In this document: positions 1-7,453 of the stretch, one piece after another
How the letters are laid out: each line of letters starts with the position of its first letter
Position numbering within the stretch: the stretch's first letter is position 1
Source: JAKLDO01 sp035354435
GTDB taxonomy: Bacteria > UBP6 > UBA1177
NCBI GenBank assembly: GCA_035354435.1
Contig: DAOQAY010000040.1
Span: 1-22,417, forward strand
Direction: 5' to 3'
DNA: 22,417 bases
Program-made: the position numbers and the translations under genes
Notes under the pieces: model-generated
What the model saw: only the letters and a program-made list of their open reading frames with translations
What the model was told of the DNA's origin: nothing
Database searches by the model: none

Positions 1-42
1 GCTCGGGATTTTTATCATATCAGTCGTTTTTTTGCAAGGAAA

Positions 43-846
43 TTAAGACTTTCTGTCAGGTATGAACAACTTTTTTATTTCGTTTTTTCCGGTATCAGGA
101 TAAATTCTTGAAAGCAGTTGAGCTGAGTCTTTTGTGGATAACCCTGAAAGCTTAATTATCTCAATAAGTTGCTTGTCAATTTCAATGCCGGTGTTTTCAA
201 CCTTGACCGGTTCTGCGACAACTGTGAATTCTCCTTTTTCTTTAAGATCGCGATCATCATATTCAAATATCTCTTCAAAATGTTTCGTGAGTTCCCGCAT
301 CACAACGATCCGGCAGCCTGCCGATCGGAGTTTTTCGATAAGATCTTTGATTCTGGTCGGTGCTTCATAAAATATTACCGGCAGTCCAAATGAAAGGAAT
401 CTTTTAAGAGTTTCATCTCTGACAGCCCCTTTCGAAGGGAGAAAGCCGGCAAAAACAAAAGAATCTGACGAAGATCCTGAACATGAGAATGATACAGCGG
501 CGGCACAGGCTCCGGGAACCGGAATTACCGGGATTTTTTCTTCAAGAGCCGCTTTGACAATATGTTTGCCGGGATCGCTGACCCCTGGAGTTCCGGCATC
601 ACTGACCAGAGCTATGTTACGCCCGTTTTTCAGCTCGTCGATATGTTTCTGAAGAAATTTCTTTTCAGTGAATTTGTGATACGAAAATATTCTGGTATTG
701 ATTCCGAGTTTTGCTAAAAGTCCGCCTGAAACTCTACTGTCCTCAGCAAGAATGTAATCACAGCTTCCAAGAACCTGAATGGCCCTTTGTGAAATATCGC
801 TCATATTTCCGATCGGAGTGGCGACAACGAACAAATTTCCGCTCAT
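43..846 (-). CDS. rsmI: 16S rRNA (cytidine-2'-O)-methyltransferase RsmI
   Basis: RsmI uses S-adenosylmethionine to 2'-O-methylate C1402 of 16S rRNA in the decoding centre (family knowledge). The 267-residue protein has the family motifs in order: VATPIGN near residues 8-14, AEDSR at 35-39, SDAGTPGVSDPG at 82-93 and PVPGACAA near 109-116. The length is close to the usual 270-290. The frame can be extended upstream to a TTG at 865-867, but the ATG at 844-846 is preceded at good spacing by CGGAG and begins right before the conserved N-terminal strand, so I chose the ATG. It is the last gene of a minus-strand run after smpB and yraN, with a 17-bp gap to yraN. The 42 bases downstream to the window edge show no clear terminator hairpin. 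Confidence 0.96.
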   Translation of the reverse strand: MSGNLFVVATPIGNMSDISQRAIQVLGSCDYILAEDSRVSGGLLAKLGINTRIFSYHKFTEKKFLQKHIDELKNGRNIALVSDAGTPGVSDPGKHIVKAALEEKIPVIPVPGACAAAVSFSCSGSSSDSFVFAGFLPSKGAVRDETLKRFLSFGLPVIFYEAPTRIKDLIEKLRSAGCRIVVMRELTKHFEEIFEYDDRDLKEKGEFTVVAEPVKVENTGIEIDKQLIEIIKLSGLSTKDSAQLLSRIYPDTGKNEIKKLFIPDRKS

Positions 847-863
847 GTGTTTCTCCGGGATTG

Positions 864-1247
864 TCAATAAGTTCCGTCTGCATTGAATGCGGCTTCAAGA
901 TAATCCATTTCAAATTCCCCTGACTCATTCTTTATCAGAGCCGCAACATCAAACCTGATATTATATGTCTGAAGGCATATCCGTTTTTTCTGAATATAGT
1001 AAAGTGCTGTTTTTATTATATGTTTTATCTTTTCAGGCCCGACCGTTTCAAGTGGTGTGCCGCCTTCCCAGAATATTCTGTCCCAGCTCCGTACTTCAAT
1101 AAAAGCTATCGTATCACCGGATTGTGCAATAATATCAAGTTCTCCGCCACGCATGAAAAAATTCCGGTCAAGGATTCTATAACCTTTTTTTTCCAGCCAG
1201 TTTGCCGTGAATAATTCAGCTTCGGCACCGTATTGTCTTGTATTCAT
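864..1247 (-). CDS. YraN/UPF0102 family endonuclease-like protein
   Basis: This 127-residue protein matches the UPF0102 (YraN) family, a small restriction-endonuclease-like fold of uncertain cellular role. The nuclease-like core is visible as GELDIIA (about 35-41) followed by FIEVRS (about 49-54). E36, D38 and E51 sit where the metal-binding acidic residues of the fold are expected. The N-terminal GAEAELFTANWLEKKGYRIL is also typical. The ATG overlaps the smpB stop by four bases (ATGA), which indicates translational coupling. The neighbour rsmI is a frequent partner of yraN in many bacteria, which supports the call. Actual nuclease activity is not shown by the sequence. Confidence 0.92.
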   Translation of the reverse strand: MNTRQYGAEAELFTANWLEKKGYRILDRNFFMRGGELDIIAQSGDTIAFIEVRSWDRIFWEGGTPLETVGPEKIKHIIKTALYYIQKKRICLQTYNIRFDVAALIKNESGEFEMDYLEAAFNADGTY

Positions 1248-1702
1248 TTGTATTTTTCCGTGAATCTTCTGGAATCCCGTTCGATATCCTTCTCTTTAAG
1301 ATCGGCTTTTCTGTCATAAGAAGTTTTGCCGCGGGCAAGACCTATCGTCATTTTGGCTCTGCCGTCTTTCAGATAAATATCAATGGGAACAATCGTGAAA
1401 CCCCGTTCTTTGACCTTGGCATCCCACTTCATGATCTCCCGTTTTTTCAAGAGAAGTTTTCTTTTTCTGTCCTCAGCGTGATTCCAGATGTTTCCAGTGG
1501 CACACGGTGCAATGGAAAAACCGATAAGCCACATTTCATTGTTTGAAATATCGACAAAACTGTCGCGGAAAGAAACATTTCCGTCCCTGATTGATTTTAT
1601 TTCAGTTCCAAGAAGAACAATCCCGGCTTCAAGTTTGTCAATTATTTCGTAACTCCTTGAAATCTTTTTGTTTCTGGAAACTATTTTGATATTGTCACTC
1701 AT
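1244..1702 (-). CDS. smpB: SsrA (tmRNA)-binding protein SmpB
   Basis: SmpB binds tmRNA and brings it to stalled ribosomes for trans-translation in the cytoplasm. The 152-residue length is normal. Seen in order: N-terminal NKKISRSYEI; GIVLLGTEIKSIRDGNVSFRDSF (about 28-50), the OB-fold tmRNA-binding surface; KRKLLLKKREI; IDIYLKDGRAKMTIGLARGK; and the basic C-terminal tail ERDSRRFTEKYK, which enters the ribosomal channel in the family. A ribosome-binding sequence AAGGTG lies seven to eight bases before the ATG. It lies 40 bp downstream of the serine hydrolase gene and overlaps yraN by four bases. No ssrA gene is in the window. Confidence 0.98.
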   Translation of the reverse strand: MSDNIKIVSRNKKISRSYEIIDKLEAGIVLLGTEIKSIRDGNVSFRDSFVDISNNEMWLIGFSIAPCATGNIWNHAEDRKRKLLLKKREIMKWDAKVKERGFTIVPIDIYLKDGRAKMTIGLARGKTSYDRKADLKEKDIERDSRRFTEKYK

Positions 1703-1742
1703 TATTCACCTTAAATCCTTTTCAACTGCCGAGTATATTCAA

Positions 1743-2741
1743 TTAAATGGATGAATCAAAAAATAACTGCCGGCACTTTTTCAACCGTTCTTTTCTGTCT
1801 GGTTTTCCAGGGGACGGATGTGTTGAATTTGTGAATAAAACTGACACCTTGCGAGATAGCGGATTTATAAGCAGAGCAGTTCCTGTGAATCCTAGATGTC
1901 CTATAAATGAATTCTCAGCTTTTTTCCCGTAATTTGAATCTGTTCCTGATGGTCTGTCAAATCCGGCAAAATGGAGTTTCGATCCTGTTTCCATGAACCA
2001 CTCTTTTTCAAGCAGTCCACGAACATATTTTAAGGTGTTTTCAGCACTTGCAAACAATCCGGCGTGTCCGGTAAGCCCACCTAGAAAATAGCAGTTTTCA
2101 TCTTCAACTGTTCTATCCGGGAAACTGTTTCTCAGTTTTGAAAATGCAGTAAACGGAGTCGGGGTTTGCGGAAAAAACACAATGTTTTCTATTAATCCGT
2201 TCTTTTTTTTGAAATCATTGAAAATCTTATCAAGACGCTGTCCATAAATCCTTTCCAGAATAAATCCGAGAAGGATAAAATTAAGGTCGCTATAAAGATA
2301 TGTTTTTTTGAGCCTGTCGCTTTTGTTAATGATATCAACAACTTCGTTCTTTCTTTGCTCGATTCCTAAACGATTGTCTGCAAGTTCATAAAAAGGAAGC
2401 CATGCCTGAAGTCCTGAGGTGTGTCCCAGAAGTTCAATGATCGTTATGGATGTGTCAAACTCTGGCAGAAATTTACAGACTGGATCATTTTTCGAGATAA
2501 CTTTTTCATAAAAAAGAGTGTAAAAAAGCGGTGCGGTCAATAAAACTTTTGTCAAAGATGCCAGATCGAACAGTGTTTCATCTGTTACTGGCTCAATATT
2601 TTCAAAACTGAGTGTTCCGGCGCAATATTTTTTTAAAAAAAACCGATCGTCAATTGTTCCGGACTGATATGCGGAAAAAAGCTTTTCAGTCATTTCTTTT
2701 TCAAAAATTTTTTTGATAAATGTGTTTTCCATGGCTCTCAT
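1743..2741 (-). CDS. Serine hydrolase, beta-lactamase / penicillin-binding-protein class C family
   Basis: The 332-residue protein has the class C-type serine hydrolase motifs. The nucleophile motif S-x-x-K is at S62-K65 (within FDLASLTKV), LLGHTSGL is at about 104-111, the tyrosine motif Y150-S-D is followed by LNFILLG, and the third motif H-x-G-x-T-G is at 282-287. Related proteins are esterases, D-aminopeptidases or peptidoglycan carboxypeptidases, so the substrate cannot be assigned. No signal peptide is visible; the N-terminus is charged and not hydrophobic, so this copy looks cytoplasmic. The start is uncertain: an ATG at 2730-2732 is also in frame and neither has a well-placed Shine-Dalgarno sequence. 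It heads the smpB-yraN-rsmI run and is divergent from rpmH. Confidence 0.88.
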   Translation of the reverse strand: MRAMENTFIKKIFEKEMTEKLFSAYQSGTIDDRFFLKKYCAGTLSFENIEPVTDETLFDLASLTKVLLTAPLFYTLFYEKVISKNDPVCKFLPEFDTSITIIELLGHTSGLQAWLPFYELADNRLGIEQRKNEVVDIINKSDRLKKTYLYSDLNFILLGFILERIYGQRLDKIFNDFKKKNGLIENIVFFPQTPTPFTAFSKLRNSFPDRTVEDENCYFLGGLTGHAGLFASAENTLKYVRGLLEKEWFMETGSKLHFAGFDRPSGTDSNYGKKAENSFIGHLGFTGTALLINPLSRKVSVLFTNSTHPSPGKPDRKERLKKCRQLFFDSSI

Positions 2742-2807
2742 TTTAAAACAAAAACTGGTGCATCATACTGATATTTTTTGGGATTTTAAAGTTTTTAACT
2801 ACAATAT

Positions 2808-2835
2808 TTGACAAGAGGTATTTCATGAGTATATT
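2808..2835 (+). promoter_or_regulatory. Sigma70-type promoter for rpmH-rnpA-yidD-yidC
   Basis: A perfect -35 TTGACA (2808-2813) is separated by 16 bp from TATATT (2830-2835), five of six matches to the -10 consensus. Transcription would start near 2842, giving a leader of about 40 bases with AGGAG at 2872-2876 before the rpmH ATG. The position immediately upstream of a ribosomal protein operon fits a strong housekeeping promoter. Confidence 0.8.
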
Positions 2836-2882
2836 TTCCCGAGTTTTTTGAGGTACTTTTAAGTTTTGTTCAGGAGTGAGCT

Positions 2883-3032
2883 ATGAAAAGAACATATCAG
2901 CCAAGTAAAATTTCAAGAAAGAGAACTCACGGTTTCAGAAAGAGAATGAGAACTGCGGACGGCAGAAAAATAATAAAGGCGCGCAGAAGGAAAGGAAGAA
3001 AGGTTCTCTCTGTAACAATTTACGAAAAGTAG
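2883..3032 (+). CDS. rpmH: 50S ribosomal protein L34
   Basis: A 49-residue, very basic protein beginning MKRTYQPSKISRKRTHGF and continuing RKRMRTADGRKIIKARRRKGRKVLSV, which is the L34 signature over its full length. L34 is a component of the large ribosomal subunit. AGGAG at 2872-2876 is six bases from the ATG. The gene leads the rnpA-yidD-yidC operon, the conserved order seen near many bacterial replication origins. In many species dnaA lies divergently upstream; here that position is taken by a serine hydrolase gene. Confidence 0.98.
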   Translation: MKRTYQPSKISRKRTHGFRKRMRTADGRKIIKARRRKGRKVLSVTIYEK

Positions 3033-3054
3033 TTCACCTCAAATTCTTTGAACT
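3031..3054 (+). promoter_or_regulatory. Hairpin enclosing the rnpA TTG start
   Basis: AGTTCA (3031-3036) and TGAACT (3049-3054) form a perfect 6-bp inverted repeat with a 12-base loop. The 3' arm contains two bases of the rnpA TTG start codon (3048-3050). There is no Shine-Dalgarno sequence before rnpA; the loop begins CCTC, which resembles the anti-Shine-Dalgarno sequence instead. I infer possible coupling of rnpA initiation to translation through the rpmH stop, which would melt the stem. The hairpin is short and could be chance. Confidence 0.35.
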
Positions 3055-3389
3055 TTTCATTTTTAAAACAGGACAGGATCAGAAAAGGCCGGGAATATAC
3101 AGGGCTCAAAAAATCAGGAAAAGTTTTCAAGACAAAACTGCTGGTTTTCAATTATGCTGAATCTGATAGAACTAAGCTGGGTGTCATCGTTACAAAAAAG
3201 GTCGGCAATTCAGTTGAAAGAAACAGAATAAAAAGATGGATCAGAGAAGTTTTCAGGCTTGAAAAGTCTGCATTCTCAAAACCGGTTGATATTGTCATTA
3301 TTCCGAGACGCAGTGAGATGACTTTTAGCAGTATCAGAAAAGATTTTCTTTATTTTGCAGGTAAACAGAATGAAATTTCTGCTGATTAA
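3048..3389 (+). CDS. rnpA: Ribonuclease P protein component
   Basis: RnpA is the protein subunit of RNase P, which matures the 5' end of tRNAs with the catalytic RNA. The 113-residue protein has the normal length and order: N-terminal DRIRKGREYTGLKKSGK (about 9-25), LGVIVTKKVGNSVERNRIKR (about 44-63), which carries the conserved RNR-type RNA-binding motif as ERNRIKRWIRE, and VDIVIIPRR near the C-terminal half. The start is a TTG at 3048, in the same frame as rpmH and 15 bases after its stop. No other start codon lies between that stop and the conserved region. No clear Shine-Dalgarno sequence precedes it. Its 3' end overlaps yidD by 20 bp. Confidence 0.95.
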   Translation: MNFSFLKQDRIRKGREYTGLKKSGKVFKTKLLVFNYAESDRTKLGVIVTKKVGNSVERNRIKRWIREVFRLEKSAFSKPVDIVIIPRRSEMTFSSIRKDFLYFAGKQNEISAD

Positions 3390-3582
3390 ACTTATCCGCG
3401 GGTATCAGATAGCATTGTCACCCTATTTCGGAAAAAGTTGCAGGTTTTATCCTACCTGTTCGCAATATATGATCGAGGCAGTTGATAAAAAAGGTGTTGT
3501 TAAAGGTATTTTTCTTGGATTATGGCGGGTTTTAAGGTGTAATCCTTGGAACCGGAACTGTGGTTATGATCCTGTGAAATGA
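3370..3582 (+). CDS. yidD: Membrane protein insertion efficiency factor YidD
   Basis: The small (70 residues) inner-membrane-associated YidD assists YidC-dependent insertion. The family signature is complete: LIKLIRGYQIALSP, then FGKSCRFYPTCSQYMIEAV with the conserved cysteines, then GLWRVLRCNPWNRNCGYDPV. The frame is open further upstream to a TTG at 3355. The ATG at 3370-3372 has AGG eight bases ahead of it and gives the usual start, MKFLLIKLIRGYQ, so I prefer it. It overlaps the end of rnpA by 20 bp and lies 14 bp before yidC, in the conserved operon order. Confidence 0.95.
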   Translation: MKFLLIKLIRGYQIALSPYFGKSCRFYPTCSQYMIEAVDKKGVVKGIFLGLWRVLRCNPWNRNCGYDPVK

Positions 3583-3596
3583 AATGGAGTAATTAA

Positions 3597-5180
3597 ATGG
3601 AAAACAAAAATTTTATCATAGCGGTGGTTTTATCAGTCGCTGTAATGTTCATCTGGTCTGAATTTTTTGCGCCTAAACCTCAAAAAAGTTCGACGAGTCA
3701 GACTACTCAGACTGCACCGGCAGCTTCTGAGAAAGTTAAAACTCCTGTGACCCCTGCAACTCCGGCAGCCAATCCGGCAGATTCGACAAGTTCAACAACC
3801 CTGTCCACTCATGTTTCCAACCCTGAACAGACGGGTATGATCAAAAACGACTCGCTTGAATTCTCATTCAGTTCAAAATCCGGGAAAATAACGAAAGCTC
3901 TCATAATTAAGAAAAAATATGCTGCAAAAAATGTTGACCTTGCTGCCGCTGTTCCAGAAGGAAGCGTGTTTCCTGAGATGAGCTCTGTTTTCAGCAAAGA
4001 ACCTGACTATCTTGTTGATGAAACAACTGACAGGTCTGTTACTTTTAAATATGAAAATGAGAATGTTATTGAATTGAAAAAGATAACTCTCCAAAATGAT
4101 TTCAAAGCGACGCTTTCAAAAACGATAATTAATAATGGTACTTCAAACATTTCATGGACTCCGCAACTTACTTATGTTTCACAATTTGAAAACAAAAGTA
4201 TTTTTTCTGCTCAGACAAGAAAGTTCGGGATTGTTGTGCAGAAACCTGATAAATCATTCGAAGAATGTACTGACAATGATGATATTACCAAATTTATAGG
4301 CAGTGGAAGTGAAGTCGACTGGATAGGTCTCAATTATGGATATTTCCTTTTCGGAGTTATTTCAGGAGATGAAAAACTTAAAGCTGCGGCATCTATCGAT
4401 TCTGACAAGAATATTTCAAAATTCTCTGTTGCAAAGAATAATATTATTATTGAACCAGGCAAGAGCTATACAGCTGATTTCGATATTTATTACGGTACAA
4501 AGGAAAGAGAGCTTCTTTTAAATGAAAACAACGGACTTGAAAAAACTGTTACTTTCGGCTGGACCGGATTTCTTGCCGAGCCTCTTCTTCTGGCGCTGAA
4601 CTTCTTTTTCGGATTTATTGGAAATTACGGACTTGCGATTATTTTTCTTACTCTTGTTGTCAAGATCCTTCTTTTTCCTCTGTCAAATGCAAGTTACAAG
4701 TCAATGAACAAGATGAAAGCTCTTCAGCCCAAGATAAAGGAACTGCAGGAGAAATATAAAAAAGATAAAGAGACCCTTAACAAAGAAACAATGCTGCTTT
4801 ACCAGAAAGAAGGTGTGAATCCGCTTGGCGGATGTCTTCCGATGTTCATTCAGATGCCGGTATACATTGCACTTTATTATATGATCCAGAATGCAGTCGA
4901 GCTTTATAACGCTCCGTTCCTTCCTTTCTGGCTTACTGACCTTTCTGAAAAAGACCCGTTCTTTATAATTCCGGTTGCTCTGGGACTTCTGATGTTCCTT
5001 CAGACCAAAATGACTCCGCAGACAGTTGATAATATGCAGATGAAAGTGATGATGTACACTATGCCTGTTGTTTTTACATGGATATCACTGCTTCTTCCAA
5101 GTGGAATGACTCTGTACTGGTTTGTGAATACGCTTCTTGGAATTGCTCAGCAGATGTATGTTAACAAAAAATATTCCTAG
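3597..5180 (+). CDS. yidC: Membrane protein insertase YidC (diderm type)
   Basis: YidC inserts and folds inner-membrane proteins alone or with Sec. The 527-residue protein has one N-terminal membrane segment (about 5-22), a Thr/Pro/Ala/Ser-rich linker (about 27-75) and a periplasmic beta-sandwich domain (about 80-315). The conserved multi-spanning core follows from about 320 and includes SMNKMKALQPKIKELQEKY, VNPLGGCLPMFIQMPVYIALYY and a final GMTLYWFVNTLLG. The large periplasmic domain distinguishes Gram-negative YidC from the short lipoprotein form of Gram-positives. The basic residue in the groove-lining segment is K356 (VVKILLFPL), where E. coli has arginine. GGAG precedes the ATG by seven bases. 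The usual downstream jag and mnmE are missing; the gene runs directly into an opposite-strand amidase gene. Confidence 0.98.
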   Translation: MENKNFIIAVVLSVAVMFIWSEFFAPKPQKSSTSQTTQTAPAASEKVKTPVTPATPAANPADSTSSTTLSTHVSNPEQTGMIKNDSLEFSFSSKSGKITKALIIKKKYAAKNVDLAAAVPEGSVFPEMSSVFSKEPDYLVDETTDRSVTFKYENENVIELKKITLQNDFKATLSKTIINNGTSNISWTPQLTYVSQFENKSIFSAQTRKFGIVVQKPDKSFEECTDNDDITKFIGSGSEVDWIGLNYGYFLFGVISGDEKLKAAASIDSDKNISKFSVAKNNIIIEPGKSYTADFDIYYGTKERELLLNENNGLEKTVTFGWTGFLAEPLLLALNFFFGFIGNYGLAIIFLTLVVKILLFPLSNASYKSMNKMKALQPKIKELQEKYKKDKETLNKETMLLYQKEGVNPLGGCLPMFIQMPVYIALYYMIQNAVELYNAPFLPFWLTDLSEKDPFFIIPVALGLLMFLQTKMTPQTVDNMQMKVMMYTMPVVFTWISLLLPSGMTLYWFVNTLLGIAQQMYVNKKYS

Positions 5181-5851
5181 TAACACTTTTCCTGAGAACT
5201 TTTCTTTACAGCTTCAAAGATAAATTTAGCGATGTCATTTATAAATTCATTATTTTCAATGCACGCTCTATCTTCGGGAGATGTCAGGTAGGCGATCTCA
5301 AGCAGAAGCCCCGGAACGGTTGTTTCATCAAAAAGAAGAAGGTCGTGTTTTTGCGTGAACATGTTGAACGGAAGGCTCCAGATTTTAAAAATGGCGCTGT
5401 CAAGATATAACTCTTTGAAAACACTGCCATAATGGAACGAACAGTTTGCTCTGTGAAAATATTTAACCATTTCAGCCGGTTCTGATATCAGACTGTCCGC
5501 CGGATAATAAATTTCAAAACCGCGGTTGGTTGTAATAAAACTCTGGCTGTTGAAATGAAGCGAAATGAACAGATCCGGTTTCAAAGATTCTATCTGTTCT
5601 GCTCTTTTTTTTGGCGGGAGTTCAATATCTGTCGTTCTCGTAAAAATTGCGGTTACACTTCTTCCGGCAAAAAGGGTTTTAAGTTTTAGAGCTATCTGAA
5701 GGGTAAGTTCTTTTTCTTCAAAGTTTTCGTGTACGGCTCCTTTGTTACCTCCACCGTGTCCGGCATCGATCACAACCGTAAATGTTTCCCCTGCTTTTAA
5801 AGGCAGAATGATAAAAAATATTATAATAAAAAATGTAAGCCGGGTTGTCAT
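5177..5851 (-). CDS. N-acetylmuramoyl-L-alanine amidase (Amidase_3 family), secreted
   Basis: The enzyme should cleave the amide bond between N-acetylmuramic acid and the stem peptide in the periplasm. The 224-residue protein starts with a signal peptide (about 1-20, a long hydrophobic stretch ending LPLKAG). The zinc-amidase motifs follow: VIDAGHGGGNKGA with H32, E48 (EEKELTLQ), SLHFNS with H99, and LLEIAYLTSPED with the catalytic glutamate E185. It consists of the catalytic domain only, with no AMIN or LysM domain. It overlaps parB by four bases (ATGA), as last gene of the purD-parB unit. Its TAG stop lies on the palindrome CTAG that also supplies the yidC stop. Confidence 0.94.
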   Translation of the reverse strand: MTTRLTFFIIIFFIILPLKAGETFTVVIDAGHGGGNKGAVHENFEEKELTLQIALKLKTLFAGRSVTAIFTRTTDIELPPKKRAEQIESLKPDLFISLHFNSQSFITTNRGFEIYYPADSLISEPAEMVKYFHRANCSFHYGSVFKELYLDSAIFKIWSLPFNMFTQKHDLLLFDETTVPGLLLEIAYLTSPEDRACIENNEFINDIAKFIFEAVKKSSQEKCY

Positions 5852-6675
5852 TTTGATGCTTTTTTGATCATTTTACGAAAAACATCGAAATCATCAGCAG
5901 TCTCAAAATCAAGTGTCACTGAAACCCCGCTGCTTTTTCCTTTTACAGAAATTTTTGCATTAATATGTCTGCTCAGCTCACTTTCCTCAGTTGCCCAGTA
6001 TGAAGAAGCCTGTCGCGGCTCAGTTTTGACTGCCGGTTTTGATGAAACAAGCTTTTCAACCTGTCTGGCGGTAAGTTTGTCGCTTATTATCCTGTCGAGA
6101 AAAAGTTCCTGTTCGGCTTTATCAAGAACTGCGAGAGGTCTTGCCTGTCCGACGGAAATCGTACTGTTCCTCACAAGGTCCTGAATTCTTCCTGTGAGAT
6201 TTAAAAGACGCATACAGTTACTTATCTCGCTTCTGCTTTTTCCGACTTTCTCACTAAGTTCCTGCTGAGTATAGGAAAATCTTTTGATAAGCTCGGTATA
6301 CGCTTCTGCAACTTCTATCGGATTCAAGTCCTCTCTCTGAAGATTTTCGATGAGAGATACCTGATAATCCTCCTCGCCTTTGAAAAGGATAGCCTTCATT
6401 TCGGTAAGTCCGGCCATTTTAGCTGCACGGTATCTTCTTTCACCTGCAACAATGCGGTATTTCAAACCTTCTTTTTTCACTAGTATCGGCTGGATTATTC
6501 CATATTGTTTTATAGATTCGGACAATTCTCTCAACCGCTGTTCGTCAAACTGTTTCCTGGGCTGATTTACATTCGGTATGATCGATTCGATCGGGAGAAC
6601 AAGATAGTCGCTTTCCGGAGAAGACTTAATAAGTGCATCAAGTCCTTTTCCCAGCTTTCTTTTTTCGAGCAGCAT
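5848..6675 (-). CDS. parB: Chromosome partitioning protein ParB
   Basis: ParB is the CTP-dependent DNA clamp that loads at parS and works with ParA in origin segregation. Its 275 residues are normal for the family. Seen: N-terminal KLGKGLDALI (about 7-16), typical of the ParA-contacting end; PNVNQPRKQFD; the CTP-binding GERRYRAA (78-85) and ENLQREDLNP (110-119); a helix-turn-helix region at about 135-160 (YTQQELSEKVGKSRSEISN); and a C-terminal dimerisation region. AGGAGG lies five bases before the ATG and overlaps the parA stop codon, so translation is likely coupled. I found no consensus parS site (TGTTTCAC followed by GTGAAACA) in the window by eye. Confidence 0.97.
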   Translation of the reverse strand: MLLEKRKLGKGLDALIKSSPESDYLVLPIESIIPNVNQPRKQFDEQRLRELSESIKQYGIIQPILVKKEGLKYRIVAGERRYRAAKMAGLTEMKAILFKGEEDYQVSLIENLQREDLNPIEVAEAYTELIKRFSYTQQELSEKVGKSRSEISNCMRLLNLTGRIQDLVRNSTISVGQARPLAVLDKAEQELFLDRIISDKLTARQVEKLVSSKPAVKTEPRQASSYWATEESELSRHINAKISVKGKSSGVSVTLDFETADDFDVFRKMIKKASK

Positions 6676-6684
6676 TTGTTCCTC

Positions 6685-7437
6685 CTACTTCATTTTTTTT
6701 AAAAATTCTTCAGCCATTTCAAGATATTTCTGTGCACCGATAGATGAAATATCGTAAAGAACTATCGGCATCCCGAAGCTCGGCGATTCACTTAATTTCA
6801 CATTTCTGGGTATCACTGTCTTGAAAACAATATCTCCGAAATGTTCTCTGACATCAGTTTCAACTTCGTAAGTAAGTTTAACCCTTTTGTCGTACATGGT
6901 GAGAATTATGCCGTATATTTCTATGTCAGGATTGAGCGTTTTTATGTTTTTTGTTGTTTCAAGTATTCTGCTCAGCCCCTCAAGTGCAAAATATTCACAC
7001 TGTATCGGTATTATTATTCCATCAGACGCAACCATGTTGTTAACAGTAAGAATATTGAGGCTGGGCGGAGAATCTATGATAATGTAATCAAATTTGTTGC
7101 GCCATTTTTCGAGGGTTTTTTTAAGAACAAACTCGCGTTCCTCCATTTGAAGAAGTTCCACTTCTGCGCCGGTAAGCTCTTCATTGCAGGGAATTATCTT
7201 AAGAAAAGGAAGCGAGGTCGGATATATTGCGTTTATTTCAGGATCGGCCATCAGATCATAAATTGTGTTGAAATTCTCACCTTTTATGGAACTCATTGAT
7301 GTTGCATTTCCCTGAGGATCCATATCAATAAGAAGCACTTTTTTTTCCATAACACCGAGACATGCGGCAAAATTGACAGCAGTAGTCGTTTTGCCCACAC
7401 CGCCTTTCTGATTGACTACCGAAATTATCTTTCCCAT
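6685..7437 (-). CDS. parA: Chromosome partitioning ATPase ParA (Soj)
   Basis: The 250-residue ParA/Soj-type ATPase shows the deviant Walker A KGGVGKTT (11-18), the A'-type motif DMDPQGNAT (38-46) and the Walker B region IIIDSPPSLN (about 119-128). It starts directly at MGKIISVVNQ with no N-terminal DNA-binding domain, as in chromosomal rather than many plasmid type Ia ParAs. With ParB it should drive origin segregation on the nucleoid. It sits nine bases upstream of parB and 16 bases downstream of the SurA-like gene. GGAGG precedes the ATG at short spacing. Confidence 0.97.
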   Translation of the reverse strand: MGKIISVVNQKGGVGKTTTAVNFAACLGVMEKKVLLIDMDPQGNATSMSSIKGENFNTIYDLMADPEINAIYPTSLPFLKIIPCNEELTGAEVELLQMEEREFVLKKTLEKWRNKFDYIIIDSPPSLNILTVNNMVASDGIIIPIQCEYFALEGLSRILETTKNIKTLNPDIEIYGIILTMYDKRVKLTYEVETDVREHFGDIVFKTVIPRNVKLSESPSFGMPIVLYDISSIGAQKYLEMAEEFLKKMK

Positions 7438-7453
7438 TTATCCTCCGGAATCC

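Noticed and set aside
133..141. Perfect DnaA box (TTATCCACA on the minus strand)
   Set aside because: It is a single site inside rsmI; only scattered one-mismatch copies (near 16493 and 16611) were seen and there is no AT-rich unwinding element or cluster, so it does not mark an origin.
847..867. N-terminal extension of RsmI from a TTG overlapping the yraN stop
   Set aside because: The ATG at 846 has a well-spaced CGGAG and matches the usual family start.
2742..2882. oriC between the serine hydrolase gene and rpmH
   Set aside because: The gap is AT-rich but contains no DnaA boxes and dnaA is not adjacent; the rpmH promoter explains the conserved-looking elements.
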